The notes below the pieces were generated by a model. That model did not search any database. It saw nothing but the letters and a program-made list of their open reading frames with translations, and had not been told where the DNA came from. This document shows, in pieces, positions 7,950 to 16,334 of a stretch of 64,000 nucleotides of DNA. Every line of letters begins with the position of its first letter. Within the stretch, counting starts at the first letter, position 1. Made by a program: the position numbers and the translations under genes. This DNA comes from DTCV01 sp964641155 (GTDB lineage: Archaea > Thermoproteota > Thermoprotei_A > Sulfolobales > NBVN01), in the NCBI GenBank assembly GCA_964641155.1, contig CAZXJO010000005.1, positions 1 to 64,000 of the forward strand, given 5' to 3'.

Positions 7950-8945
7950 GTGTTGGACGTGCCTTCCCCCCACATCTTAAAGCTTAGGTTAAGTATGTAC
8001 GGCGTTATGGCGTTAGTCATAGGTCTAAGCACACTCATACTAACCACCATTTTCTACCTGCTGAGTCCTTCAACGGATGTCAACGTAATCATTTACGGCT
8101 CACTAATTTTCATAGTACTTACCCACTTCATTCAATGGCTCTTAGGGCCTAAGATAATTGAAGCCGCCTACAGGGTAAAACCTGTTGGAGGTGACACTTC
8201 GTGGATATCCGATGTTGTGAGGGACATAGCCCGCAGGAGCGGTTTAAAGGAAGCACCTAAAGCCATGATCGCGTACGTGGACGTGCCCAACGCCTTTGCC
8301 TACGGAAACATCGTTTCAGGATATAAAGTAGCCGTCACTAAGGGCTTAATCAATAACCTACCTAGGGAGGAGGTCGAAGCCGTCATGGCTCATGAGGTAG
8401 GGCACATAAAGCATAAGGATGTTGAGGTAATGATGGTTGTAAGCATCCTCCCCGCACTCATATACTGGTTAGGTCAGGTACTCCTCAGGTACGGATTCAT
8501 TTCAGGTGCTGCGGGGGAGCGGAGGGATAGCAGGGGGTCGCCGGCCCTGCTCGCAGCTTTCGGCCTAGGCCTACTCATCATCAGTTACGTTTTCAACTTA
8601 TTCGTGCTATACCTCAGTAGGTTGAGGGAGTACTACGCAGACAGCCATGCAGCTACCACGCTTCCAGGAGGTGCTTCCAAGCTTCAAAGAGCCCTAGCCA
8701 GGATTTTAGTGGTCTCAGACAGCCTTAGGAGGTTACGCGTAGGCGGGCTGAGTCAGATATCCAAGTTTAAGGCACTGCTGATTTCCGATCCTGAGTTAAG
8801 CATTGGCGGTAGGAGGTTTTACAACATAGATGAGGTCGTGGAGTACATAAAGAACGCTAAGACCCCGCTAGTGCTCGAGGTGTTCTCAACCCACCCAGAC
8901 CCGGCGAAGAGGTTAAGATTTCTGGACAGGTTTAAGACCGCTTAA
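7950..8945 (+). CDS. htpX: HtpX-like membrane zinc metalloprotease (M48B)
   Basis: The 331-residue protein has two N-terminal membrane helices (about 15-65), then the M48 catalytic motif MAHEVGHIKHKD near residue 147, two further hydrophobic segments (about 170-220), and the third zinc-ligand block REYYADSHAA near 228. The layout and length match HtpX, which degrades damaged membrane proteins at the cytoplasmic face. The start is GTG 7950 or TTG 7953. The gene follows the JAMM gene after 45 bp and precedes a dehydrogenase gene after 43 bp on the same strand. The C-terminal THPDPAKRLRFLDRF block is also typical of the family. Confidence 0.92.
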   Translation: MLDVPSPHILKLRLSMYGVMALVIGLSTLILTTIFYLLSPSTDVNVIIYGSLIFIVLTHFIQWLLGPKIIEAAYRVKPVGGDTSWISDVVRDIARRSGLKEAPKAMIAYVDVPNAFAYGNIVSGYKVAVTKGLINNLPREEVEAVMAHEVGHIKHKDVEVMMVVSILPALIYWLGQVLLRYGFISGAAGERRDSRGSPALLAAFGLGLLIISYVFNLFVLYLSRLREYYADSHAATTLPGGASKLQRALARILVVSDSLRRLRVGGLSQISKFKALLISDPELSIGGRRFYNIDEVVEYIKNAKTPLVLEVFSTHPDPAKRLRFLDRFKTA

Positions 8946-8988
8946 CCTTTAAAAGTTATCCGTCACCGATCTTTAAGGTGGTCAAGTA

Positions 8989-10020
8989 TTGTCAGGTAGC
9001 GGTAAACCGCGACTCTTCGTAACTAGGGAAATCTTCGGTGAGGTCATTAAGAAATTAGAGAACTACTACGAGGTGGAGGTTTGGGACAGGTTCACGAACC
9101 CACCCCCCACGGTCTTAATGAATAAGGCTAGGGACTGCGATGCCCTGCTCACCATGGCTGGTGATAGGGTAACATGCGAGTTGTTAAGGGAGGCGAAGAA
9201 GCTTAGGATAGTGGCGCAGATGATTGTGGGGTTCGACAACGTAGATATCGAGTGCGCGACCAGGTTAGGTGTCTACGTCACAAACGCTCCAGGCATTATT
9301 TCAGAGGCAACAGCGGATTTCACGTGGGCTTTAATACTCTCAGTGGCTAGGAGGGTCGTAGAAGCGGATAATTACGTAAGATGGGGTGAGTGGGAAAGGG
9401 ATAGAACGCCTTGGCACCCCCTAATGTTCCTAGGAACTTTGATTTACGGCAAGACCTTAGGCATCATAGGTTTAGGGGCTATAGGCAGGGCGGTGGCTAG
9501 GAGGGCTAAGGGATTCAACATGAGGGTCCTCTACTACGACGTTGTCCGGCATCCTGAAGACGTCTGCAAGGAATTAGGCGTCGAGTTCAGGGAACTGAAT
9601 GAGTTGCTTGAGGAATCAGACATAATTACCATCCACACCCCCTTAACCCCCAGCACCTACCACTTAATCAACGCCGAAAGACTGAAGAAAGTTAAGAAGG
9701 GCGCCATCCTGATAAACGCAGCTAGGGGGCCCGTAGTGGACGCCAATGCACTGATTGAAGCGTTAAAGGACGGCCGACTAGCCGGTGCGGGTCTAGACGT
9801 GTTCGAGGTGGAGCCACTGCCTCAGAACCACCCATTGACAATGTTTAAGAACGTGGTGCTGGCACCGCACATAGCGAGCGCAACATACGAGTCCAGGTTC
9901 GAAATGGCCTCAATAGCTGCTGAGAACCTAGTAGCTTTCGCTGAAGGTAGGATCCCGCCAAACCTAGTAAACAAAGACGTTATTAAAGTGAGAAACCCAG
10001 GATTCGGTAGCGGTGGCTGA
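8989..10020 (+). CDS. gyaR: D-2-hydroxyacid dehydrogenase (glyoxylate/hydroxypyruvate reductase type)
   Basis: The product has 343 residues from TTG 8989, which is preceded by the ribosome-site-like AAGGTGGTC. It shows the NAD(P) Rossmann motif TLGIIGLGAIGRAVARRA near 160, and the family catalytic residues Arg in NAARGPVVD (near 245), Glu in DVFEVEPLP and His in LAPHIASAT (near 295). This is the glyoxylate reductase branch of the D-isomer-specific 2-hydroxyacid dehydrogenases, which reduces glyoxylate or hydroxypyruvate with NAD(P)H. Phosphoglycerate dehydrogenase is less likely because no C-terminal ACT domain is present. The gene ends about 170 bp from the 3' end of the convergent SRP RNA. 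Confidence 0.88.
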   Translation: MSGSGKPRLFVTREIFGEVIKKLENYYEVEVWDRFTNPPPTVLMNKARDCDALLTMAGDRVTCELLREAKKLRIVAQMIVGFDNVDIECATRLGVYVTNAPGIISEATADFTWALILSVARRVVEADNYVRWGEWERDRTPWHPLMFLGTLIYGKTLGIIGLGAIGRAVARRAKGFNMRVLYYDVVRHPEDVCKELGVEFRELNELLEESDIITIHTPLTPSTYHLINAERLKKVKKGAILINAARGPVVDANALIEALKDGRLAGAGLDVFEVEPLPQNHPLTMFKNVVLAPHIASATYESRFEMASIAAENLVAFAEGRIPPNLVNKDVIKVRNPGFGSGG

Positions 10021-10192
10021 CCACTCCAAGAGCTTTTCAAATAAACGTTGGGGTTGAGAAACTGCTTTTATTTTATGTTAAGTTTCATTAAATCTGATGC
10101 ACAGACAGATGTGAGGACTTCACCCGTTCACCCCGAGAGCCCTCCCGTGAAACGGGGAGGGAAGGGTAGAAGTTTGAGTTAGACCGGGACGG

Positions 10193-10507
10193 GCGGCACG
10201 TAGCTCCCCGCCAACCCCCTACCTGATTACGTACTTGACTCCAGCCCGTCCTCCTACCGGTGACCTACGAACGTCGGCGTCAGGGGTTAGGTTGCTCCCT
10301 TCCGGGCCTGGCCAGGTTCCCCCTGCTAAAGGGGTTAGGATCCTCCCTCCAGAGGATCCTCCCGCTACCGCCGACCCCGTAGGGCGGTATTCACCGCTGA
10401 GCTGGAGGATACGTAATCAGGTTCGGGTTCTGGCGGGGTTACTGGTCCCACATTACGCCTTCGGCTACGTGGAGGCGGCGACCCTCCAAACCCTCCCTAC
10501 GTGCCGC
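10193..10507 (-). ncRNA. ffs: Archaeal signal recognition particle (7S) RNA
   Basis: The minus-strand transcript of about 315 nt begins GCGGCACGTAG and ends with the exact complement CTACGTGCCGC, forming the closing helix of archaeal SRP RNA. The most conserved element, the helix 8 SRP54-binding region, reads CCCGGAAGGGAGCAACC at about 10296-10312. Long GC-rich paired arms lie on both sides. The RNA scaffolds SRP19 and SRP54 and directs membrane-protein targeting. Ends were set from the closing helix and could be off by a few bases. A TATA-like promoter sits at the right distance upstream. The plus-strand frame through this region (10235-10543) is not a gene. Confidence 0.93.
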
Positions 10508-10527
10508 ATTAATTATATATGTAATAA

Positions 10528-10537
10528 TAAATTTAAA
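10528..10537 (-). promoter_or_regulatory. TATA-box promoter of the SRP RNA
   Basis: On the minus strand CTTTAAATTT is centred about 26 bases upstream of the inferred SRP RNA 5' end at 10507. A purine-rich AAA just before it fits a BRE. The region is AT-rich in contrast to the GC-rich RNA. The spacing is the standard archaeal TATA-to-start distance. Confidence 0.7.
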
Positions 10538-10564
10538 GTTTAAACCATGGAACCCCAGCACTAC

Positions 10565-11293
10565 CTACTTGAACGCTTCCACGCCTTCACTATGCCTACG
10601 CTTCTTCTCCTTAATTAACACCGATAAGGCTTCCTCAAAATCCTCATCAACCATTAGGTAGCGCTTTAAGTAGACGCCTGTCCTACCGTAGCGATCCCTC
10701 CTGCTTAAGACCTCAACCCTCTCCTCAACAGTTTCAATTGAAACCCCTAAGACCTTAGCTACATACCCCTCATAACCGCTTACGGGGTATTCTTTGTGTC
10801 CGTAGCTTGTTGGCACTATCAAAACTAACTGTTTGTTGACCCCGGGAACCCTCACACCCTTAACCATTTCCTGATAATTAACTAAGCCTCCGAACTTGTA
10901 GAATTCGTATTCCCTAGGTGATAACGGTGTTAGAGGGAATGAGATGTTCTTCAAGCCTTTAGGGTCTAGTTCTATATACGCTTTGAGTGATGAGGAAGGT
11001 GTTGCTTGAACTATGTATTTGCTAGCGGGTGTTATGTTGTTTTTCTCTAAGCAGAGTTCTACCTCGTACGGCTGTATGGTGTAGGGTATCACTACGTCTA
11101 TATCACTGTTTTCATCTACGTCACCCCTCGCCAGAGACCCATGCACTATGGGGTCGAGCCCGCAGTTAAGCAACATTTCCATCAATTTGATAGCATCATC
11201 CCTCAAAACCTTCAGGAGCTGCCATCTATTACTTGAGTAAGTAACCTCCCTGTACTCCGGCGCTCTGCACACCTTATGCTTAGGTACTGGCAT
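10565..11293 (-). CDS. Archaeal predicted nucleotidyltransferase
   Basis: The 242-residue protein carries the polymerase-beta nucleotidyltransferase signature IVHGSLARGDVDENSDIDVV near residue 50-69 (hG[S]xxxGxx then DxD), giving two metal-binding aspartates. The rest matches an archaeal conserved family (COG1665-like by memory). The C-terminal part has a helix-rich DNA/RNA-binding-like block (EGYVAKVLGVSIETVEERVE). Substrate and role are not known; relatives of the fold transfer NMP to RNA, proteins or small molecules. It stands between the SRP RNA, which is upstream of its stop and on the same strand, and the divergent phosphate transporter gene. Confidence 0.78.
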   Translation of the reverse strand: MPVPKHKVCRAPEYREVTYSSNRWQLLKVLRDDAIKLMEMLLNCGLDPIVHGSLARGDVDENSDIDVVIPYTIQPYEVELCLEKNNITPASKYIVQATPSSSLKAYIELDPKGLKNISFPLTPLSPREYEFYKFGGLVNYQEMVKGVRVPGVNKQLVLIVPTSYGHKEYPVSGYEGYVAKVLGVSIETVEERVEVLSRRDRYGRTGVYLKRYLMVDEDFEEALSVLIKEKKRRHSEGVEAFK

Positions 11294-11345
11294 CCGTCAC
11301 CATGCTCTCCTATCATCAATAAGCTTATAAAATTAACATCAAGTT

Positions 11346-12392
11346 GTGAAGGGAATCATGGACATAACTACGATACTAGGTTTTGCCCTGATGCTATACA
11401 TAGCTTGGTGCATAGGTGCTAATGATGCAGCCAACCCAACCGAGTGCGCGGTAGGTTCCGGGGCCATAAACCTTAGGAAGGCGTTGCTTTTGTTCTCCAT
11501 CTTCGTCGCTTTGGGTTCTATAATGCAGGGCTGGATGGTTATGAAGACGTTCGGTGGAGGGGTGAGTGAGTTAAGGAGCATTCAAGACGCATTAATCGCC
11601 TCACTCTCCACGGGGATTTGGATAACCGTAGCGAGCCTTTCAGGTATGCCGATCTCAACCACCCACAGCGCCGTAGGGGCTGTGTTAGGGGTGGGCTTAG
11701 CTTACATGTTAGTGTATGGGTACACTAGCATTAAGTACGAAGTCGTTTTAAAAATAGTGATTAGTTGGATAACATCACCCATTAGCTCAATACTTATCTC
11801 CGCTCTACTGTACCATACCTTAAGCCGGGTTTACGGGTACTTAAAGATGAGGAATATGAGCCCGGATAAGGTGTTCAAGTACTTGATGATATTAGGGTTG
11901 CTGTTCTCCGCATACAGCTTCGGGGCTAACGACGTCAGCAACGCCACCGGGGTCTACGTCACGTTCCTCAGAATTAGCAGCAGCACCACGGATGGCATGG
12001 ATATAGGGACAGCTATGATGCTCGCCGCAGTAGGGGCCTTAGGGATAATCTTAGGAGGGTTTACAGTTGGTGAGAAGGTCATCACAACCGTCGCATTTAA
12101 GATAACTAGGTTGGATTTAATTAGCGGTGTTGCTGGGGAGCTCGCAAACGCGTTGGTTGTCTGGCTCTTCACCACGGTACCTTACATCTTGTTCGGATAC
12201 GGCATACCTATATCGACGACTCATGCCAGCGTTTCAGCAGTTATAGGGGTTGGCTTAGCTAAAGGGGGGTTAAAGTCTATTGACATGCCAGTTATCCTGA
12301 GGATCGTTACGTCATGGCTTCTCACGGTACCTCTAACTGCGGGCATAGCATTAAGTTTAAGAATTCTGACACTCACTATATTAAACGTATGA
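11346..12392 (+). CDS. pitA: Inorganic phosphate transporter, PiT family
   Basis: The 348-residue integral membrane protein has the two inverted PiT repeats: GANDAANPTECAVGSGAI near residue 18 and FGANDVSNATGVYVTF near 190, each with the GANDxxN phosphate/sodium motif. Each half also has the PISTTHSAVGAVLGVG or PISTTHASVSAVIGVG block. About ten membrane helices are predicted. PiT proteins import phosphate (or metal phosphate) with sodium or protons. The gene is followed 12 bp later by a DUF47 protein, the usual cytoplasmic partner of archaeal and bacterial PiT. It is a low-affinity counterpart of the pst operon at 28-32 kb. Confidence 0.93.
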   Translation: MKGIMDITTILGFALMLYIAWCIGANDAANPTECAVGSGAINLRKALLLFSIFVALGSIMQGWMVMKTFGGGVSELRSIQDALIASLSTGIWITVASLSGMPISTTHSAVGAVLGVGLAYMLVYGYTSIKYEVVLKIVISWITSPISSILISALLYHTLSRVYGYLKMRNMSPDKVFKYLMILGLLFSAYSFGANDVSNATGVYVTFLRISSSTTDGMDIGTAMMLAAVGALGIILGGFTVGEKVITTVAFKITRLDLISGVAGELANALVVWLFTTVPYILFGYGIPISTTHASVSAVIGVGLAKGGLKSIDMPVILRIVTSWLLTVPLTAGIALSLRILTLTILNV

Positions 12393-12404
12393 ATTGGTGG
12401 TCTG

Positions 12405-13070
12405 ATGTCAACCATGTGGCATTGGATCGGTTCAAGACTTAGTAAAGAAGCGCTTCACTCTGTGGTCACCCACCTCAACCTCATACTTGAGGTCTCCAAG
12501 GCATCCCTAGAGTTCTTCAAATGCTTTAAGGAGAACGACGTGAATGGCGTGCAGGCGTACTTCTCAAATATCTTCAAATACGAAAGAGAAGCTGATGACG
12601 TCAAGCGGAGGATCTTGGAGGAGTTAAGTAAGGGCTTCATACACCCCATTGATAGGGATGAGATAATAAGGTTGGTGTTAGCCTCGGATGACATAGCAGC
12701 TTACATAAAAGCTGCTGCTAGGAGGGCGACCTTAATAGATCCTAAGTTAGTTGATTACGAAATTAAGTTCTACGCAACAGTTATGTGTGAGAAAGTCCTT
12801 CGGGCTATTGAACTGCTTAAAGAGGCTGTCGTAACCTTACACTCAGAACCAAGTAAAACGTTATCGATAGCCAACGACGTTGAGAGGATCGAGGAGGAGG
12901 TTGATGAGATAAGGTTAAAGGCGTTAGGTAAGGTCTTGAAGTTCTGCGATCAGAGCGAAGTATCAACCTGTATAGTGGCCAAGGAAATCATAGACTCTCT
13001 TGAGAATTCCGCTGATAGGTGTGAGGACAGCGCTGACGTCATCAGGGTCATAGCCGTGTTAAGGATTTGA
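12405..13070 (+). CDS. DUF47 / PhoU-like Pit accessory protein
   Basis: The 221-residue all-helical protein matches the DUF47 (TIGR00153) family, distant relatives of PhoU. Visible features are acidic metal-binding repeats such as FKYEREADDVKRRI near residue 58 and ENSADRCEDSADVIRV near the C-terminus (Exx(S/A)DxxED). It lies 12 bp after the PiT gene and on the same strand, which is the classical pairing. It probably controls Pit activity. The start ATG at 12405 is preceded by GGTGG. No signal peptide or membrane span is present. Confidence 0.88.
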   Translation: MSTMWHWIGSRLSKEALHSVVTHLNLILEVSKASLEFFKCFKENDVNGVQAYFSNIFKYEREADDVKRRILEELSKGFIHPIDRDEIIRLVLASDDIAAYIKAAARRATLIDPKLVDYEIKFYATVMCEKVLRAIELLKEAVVTLHSEPSKTLSIANDVERIEEEVDEIRLKALGKVLKFCDQSEVSTCIVAKEIIDSLENSADRCEDSADVIRVIAVLRI

Positions 13071-13136
13071 TACCGCGAATCAGGCCTACTCAATAATAGT
13101 ACCGAGCACCTCACGATCACTTAAAACCCTAACTAT

Positions 13137-14660
13137 CTAAGACGAGATAACCTTCCCCACATACCTTGAAGACCCCTTCACATACGTGACCGGGCCGTGA
13201 GGCAGTGGGTAGGCCACTAAGTAAGGACCTCTACGGCCTACGACGACAGCCTTTACAACACTACTTAACAACTTCTTCTTAGAAGCTATGTTGATTTTCC
13301 TCACAGTGTCGTAGAGCTTCTTTGCGTGGGGTGAGTGAACAGCTGCCTGGGGTCTTCGAAATCCTTCGAAGGCGGTGCCTCTCAAGGGGGTGAACCTGTA
13401 AAGGGTGAACTTCTCAACATTTAGTTTTGAGAGCTTCTTCACAACCCTCACAGTGTTCTTCAACGATTTCACATCCTCATAAGGCAGACCATGTATTAGG
13501 TATATGTTGGGTTTCAACCCGTACTTACACAGCAGTTCCACCGCCTTTAAAACCTCACCCACGTTCGAGGGCCTGCCCAGAGCTTTGTGAAGTGCGTTAT
13601 CCCCGGTTTCCAGCCCTACGCCAACGGCGGTACCTCTTAGGTAGCTCCCCAACAACTTTGCGACATCTTCGTCTACTAGGTTGGGTTTAACGTTTTCCAA
13701 CATCAAGTACGAATCGCCGGCAGATATTTCCGTAATGTCAAACAATTTACCTAGGAGTTCATCTATAGCTTTTAGATTTGCCTTAGGCTCCCTCGGGTCT
13801 GTTAGGTACTTCGGCCTCACTAGCCAGTCCCTGCCAAAGTCTAGGAAGTCCGGAGCGCTTAACACTACGCGCTTCACACCCATTCTCACCAACTCCTTAA
13901 CCTCATCGACTACGTAGTCTATTGGCTTACTCCTAGGAGGTCCGTAGAGGGTGGGGACGGAGCAGTAGCCGCATCCTGGTGGGATACCTAACGGGCAGCT
14001 GATACGTAGGTTCAGATCTGCAGACCTGCATAAACCGCAGTTATTGCATGATACGTTGGAGGGTAGACGCACGGTGGGTCTGTAAAAGTTACTGCATCCC
14101 CTAACAACCTCCACGTAAACCCTAGCACCCCACCAACCCCTGTACCCCCTAATGACTTTTGAGGATGGCTTAAAGCTCCAGAGAACTTCCTCACCAACAT
14201 AGTTGGTGGGGATGACTCCGTGAACTCTGTTATCTTTAAGCATGAGCACGCCTTGCACCTCACTCACGATGCGGCCGTACGTGTTCACATCCTCAAGAAT
14301 TCTGGGGAGTTTGTCCTCAGCCTCACCCCAGACAACCGCGTTATAGCCGCCCTTAAGTAATGTCACATGCTCAACGCACACCGGGCCGCCAGCTACTGCT
14401 AAACCTCTATTCCCCCACAACTTGATCAACTTCATCATAGACCCTAAGTCGGTTACCATACCGGACGCCAGCAACACGTCGAAGTCCTTTAAAGTTTCAG
14501 GCCCTTCAAGTACGCCGCTTAGAAGCAGGAACTCGTATTTAAAGTTCAGCTTCTCCAAAATACCTGCGATTAGCCTAGGACCCACACTGATAACATCGAC
14601 CGTCGCAAGCCTCTTACCCTTACTGCCGTGGCCTAGACAGTCAACTAGAGCTACCTTCAT
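13137..14660 (-). CDS. B12-binding-like radical SAM protein with two cysteine clusters
   Basis: About 507 residues from ATG 14660 (a TTG two codons earlier is possible). The N-terminal 150 residues look like a cobalamin-binding Rossmann domain. Next comes RGCSNFYRPTV and a CNNCGLC cluster near 205, and then SCPLGIPPGCGYCSVPTLYG near 225, where the cysteines follow a CX7CX2C spacing instead of the usual CX3CX2C. A TIM-barrel radical SAM domain follows (GVGLETGDNALHKALGRPS near 350). This layout matches my memory of the archaeal MJ_0865-type B12/radical SAM family (TIGR04014), whose reaction is not known to me. No cobalamin ligand histidine of the DxHxxG type is evident. It is a single gene between the DUF47 and Ldh2 genes. 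Confidence 0.75.
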   Translation of the reverse strand: MKVALVDCLGHGSKGKRLATVDVISVGPRLIAGILEKLNFKYEFLLLSGVLEGPETLKDFDVLLASGMVTDLGSMMKLIKLWGNRGLAVAGGPVCVEHVTLLKGGYNAVVWGEAEDKLPRILEDVNTYGRIVSEVQGVLMLKDNRVHGVIPTNYVGEEVLWSFKPSSKVIRGYRGWWGARVYVEVVRGCSNFYRPTVRLPSNVSCNNCGLCRSADLNLRISCPLGIPPGCGYCSVPTLYGPPRSKPIDYVVDEVKELVRMGVKRVVLSAPDFLDFGRDWLVRPKYLTDPREPKANLKAIDELLGKLFDITEISAGDSYLMLENVKPNLVDEDVAKLLGSYLRGTAVGVGLETGDNALHKALGRPSNVGEVLKAVELLCKYGLKPNIYLIHGLPYEDVKSLKNTVRVVKKLSKLNVEKFTLYRFTPLRGTAFEGFRRPQAAVHSPHAKKLYDTVRKINIASKKKLLSSVVKAVVVGRRGPYLVAYPLPHGPVTYVKGSSRYVGKVISS

Positions 14661-14726
14661 ACCCAAATAACCTATGGGGGATAACTATATTTTTCTTTTC
14701 GAGTTACTGTTAATGGTGCATTAAGT

Positions 14727-15752
14727 ATGGCGAAGGTTTTAAAGGCGGATGAGCTCAAGGCCTTGCTAGTTAGGGTATTCGGTTCCTTAGGGGTAAGTAA
14801 GGAGCACTCCGAGGTGATTGCTGATTCGCTAGTTACCGCTAATTTAAGGTGTGTTGACTCACACGGAGTTTCCAGGGGCTTAGACTTCATCAACGGGATT
14901 AAGTGGGGTGAGATCAATCCTAGACCTAACATAAGGGTTGTAAGGGAGAATGAGATATCTGTTTTAGTCGACGGGGATAGGGGGATAGGTATACCGGTGG
15001 CATATGAGGTTACTTTAAAAGTCATTGAAAAAGCTAAGAAGGTAGGGTTAGGGTTAGGGGCTGCAAGGAATTTATGGAACGTTGGGGCACTAGCATATTA
15101 CGTCACTATGATAGCTAAGGAGGGTCTGATCGGTGTATCGTTAGCCAATGCCAAGGCTAGGATAGGGATCCCGGGAATCAAATCACCTCTTGTCGGCACT
15201 AACCCAATAGCCGTGGCGATCCCTACGGGGAACGGACCACTAGTACTTGATATGGCCCTATCAACCGTGGCCGTTGGTAAGATAGTGCTGGCCGCTAGGA
15301 AAGGTGAGAGAATACCTGAGGGATGGGCATTGAACAAGGAGGGTAAGCCCACCACAGACCCTAAGGAGGCGTTGGAAGGGTATTTAACCCCTGTAGGGGG
15401 TTATAAGGGCTTAGGGCTGGCCATCATGGTAGACATATTATGCAGTATTTTCATAGACGCACCATACAGCTTGATCATAGGTGGTAAAGGACCTTACACG
15501 CAGGGAGGGTTCTTAATAATGGCCTTAAGCCCTAACCTCTTCAGGAGTGATGCTGAATTCGTTAGAGATTTAAGGAATTACGTTGAGACTTTAAAATCGC
15601 TGCCTAAGGAGCCTACGGCCGAAGTCTTAATGCCGGGGGAGCCTGAAGCCAGGTGCTTTGAGGAAAGGTCCGCTAAGGGCATACCCCTAGACGATGGGGT
15701 GTGGGAACAGCTGGTTAAAGTGGCTAATGAATTAGGGATCCCCATTCAGTGA
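14727..15752 (+). CDS. Malate/L-lactate/sulfolactate dehydrogenase family (Ldh2)
   Basis: The 341-residue protein belongs to the Ldh2/MDH2 oxidoreductases, which do not use a classical Rossmann fold. Family landmarks are the active-site block RCVDSHGVSRGLDFI near residue 45, GIGIPVAYEV near 95, and GTNPIAVAIPTGNGPLVLDMA near 165. Members reduce 2-oxoacids (pyruvate, oxaloacetate, sulfopyruvate, 2-oxoglutarate or ureidoglycolate) with NAD(P)H, and the exact substrate cannot be set from sequence. The gene is convergent with acyP; the two stop codons overlap by 7 bp. The length is normal and no damage is seen. Confidence 0.88.
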   Translation: MAKVLKADELKALLVRVFGSLGVSKEHSEVIADSLVTANLRCVDSHGVSRGLDFINGIKWGEINPRPNIRVVRENEISVLVDGDRGIGIPVAYEVTLKVIEKAKKVGLGLGAARNLWNVGALAYYVTMIAKEGLIGVSLANAKARIGIPGIKSPLVGTNPIAVAIPTGNGPLVLDMALSTVAVGKIVLAARKGERIPEGWALNKEGKPTTDPKEALEGYLTPVGGYKGLGLAIMVDILCSIFIDAPYSLIIGGKGPYTQGGFLIMALSPNLFRSDAEFVRDLRNYVETLKSLPKEPTAEVLMPGEPEARCFEERSAKGIPLDDGVWEQLVKVANELGIPIQ

Positions 15753-16015
15753 ACTATTTTGAAACCCTTCAAATCACCTTTAACCGGTTCATAAACTATC
15801 TTTACATCACTCACGAAGCCCGGGCCTTCAGACCTAGCCGAGAACACTAACGAGTTTATGCGTTCTTCATCACCCTCAACAACTATCTCAACGGATCCGT
15901 CCTCCAAGTTCCTCACGAAGCCGTTCAACCCCAGCTTTCTCGCCTCCCTCCAGATGAAGTACCTCATACCAACCCCTTGCACTATACCGTATAGTCTAAT
16001 CACAGCTCTCTTCAA
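15746..16015 (-). CDS. acyP: Acylphosphatase
   Basis: The product has 89 residues from TTG 16015, chosen because it lies 5 bp after the stop of lplB; a longer frame to 16051 would overlap lplB. The acylphosphatase signature is complete: RLYGIVQGVGMRYFIWREA near the N-terminus, with the catalytic Arg in VQGVGMR, and GLNGFVRNLEDGSVEIVVEG, with the catalytic Asn. The enzyme hydrolyses acyl phosphates such as carbamoyl or acetyl phosphate. As the last gene of the lplA-lplB-acyP run it might remove acyl phosphate side products, but this link is only positional. Confidence 0.9.
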   Translation of the reverse strand: MKRAVIRLYGIVQGVGMRYFIWREARKLGLNGFVRNLEDGSVEIVVEGDEERINSLVFSARSEGPGFVSDVKIVYEPVKGDLKGFKIVH

Positions 16016-16019
16016 TAAA

Positions 16020-16334
16020 TCACCCAGACATGCAGGTCTGATACGCAGCATTAATCACTTCTAAGAATTCGTCAAGGGACGCACCCACGACCTCCACCAC
16101 ACCTTTGAACACGTTTAAAACCTCAGGTACTTCGGATATCCTACGCCCCCTCAACTTCGACTCAATTACGTGTATATACTCCTCCGGGTACAGGAAGAAG
16201 TCACCGCTGATGACCACATCCTTAATCTCCCCATCCACGACTTCGAGGTCCACCTTAACAGTCTTCCCACCGCTCAACCTCTTAACAGAACTACATACAA
16301 CCAACGCGCTCACCCCTACCTTTGGAAAATCCAT
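16020..16334 (-). CDS. lplB: Lipoate-protein ligase accessory (C-terminal) subunit
   Basis: The 104-residue protein matches the small accessory domain of lipoate-protein ligase, which in bacteria such as E. coli is fused to LplA and in archaea such as Thermoplasma is a separate subunit (LplB). Typical features are KTVKVDLEVVDGEIKDVVISGD near residue 24 and the DFFLYPEEYIHVIESKLRGR block. It is needed for activation of lipoate to lipoyl-AMP. The gene overlaps the end of lplA by 19 bp on the same strand, so the two subunits are translationally coupled. acyP follows 5 bp later. Confidence 0.88.
   Translation of the reverse strand: MDFPKVGVSALVVCSSVKRLSGGKTVKVDLEVVDGEIKDVVISGDFFLYPEEYIHVIESKLRGRRISEVPEVLNVFKGVVEVVGASLDEFLEVINAAYQTCMSG

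Noticed and set aside
10141..10165. Hairpin CCCTCCCGT/ACGGGGAGGG beyond the 3' end of the SRP RNA
   Set aside because: The stem has a bulge and no T-run follows; archaeal terminators are T-rich, so I do not call it a terminator.
10235..10543. Plus-strand frame of 102 residues
   Set aside because: It lies wholly on the opposite strand of the SRP RNA and its promoter; composition is Pro/Arg-rich because the RNA is GC-rich.
14012..14263. Minus-strand frame of 83 residues inside the radical SAM gene
   Set aside because: It is another reading frame of the same strand; the 507-residue frame carries all recognised motifs.
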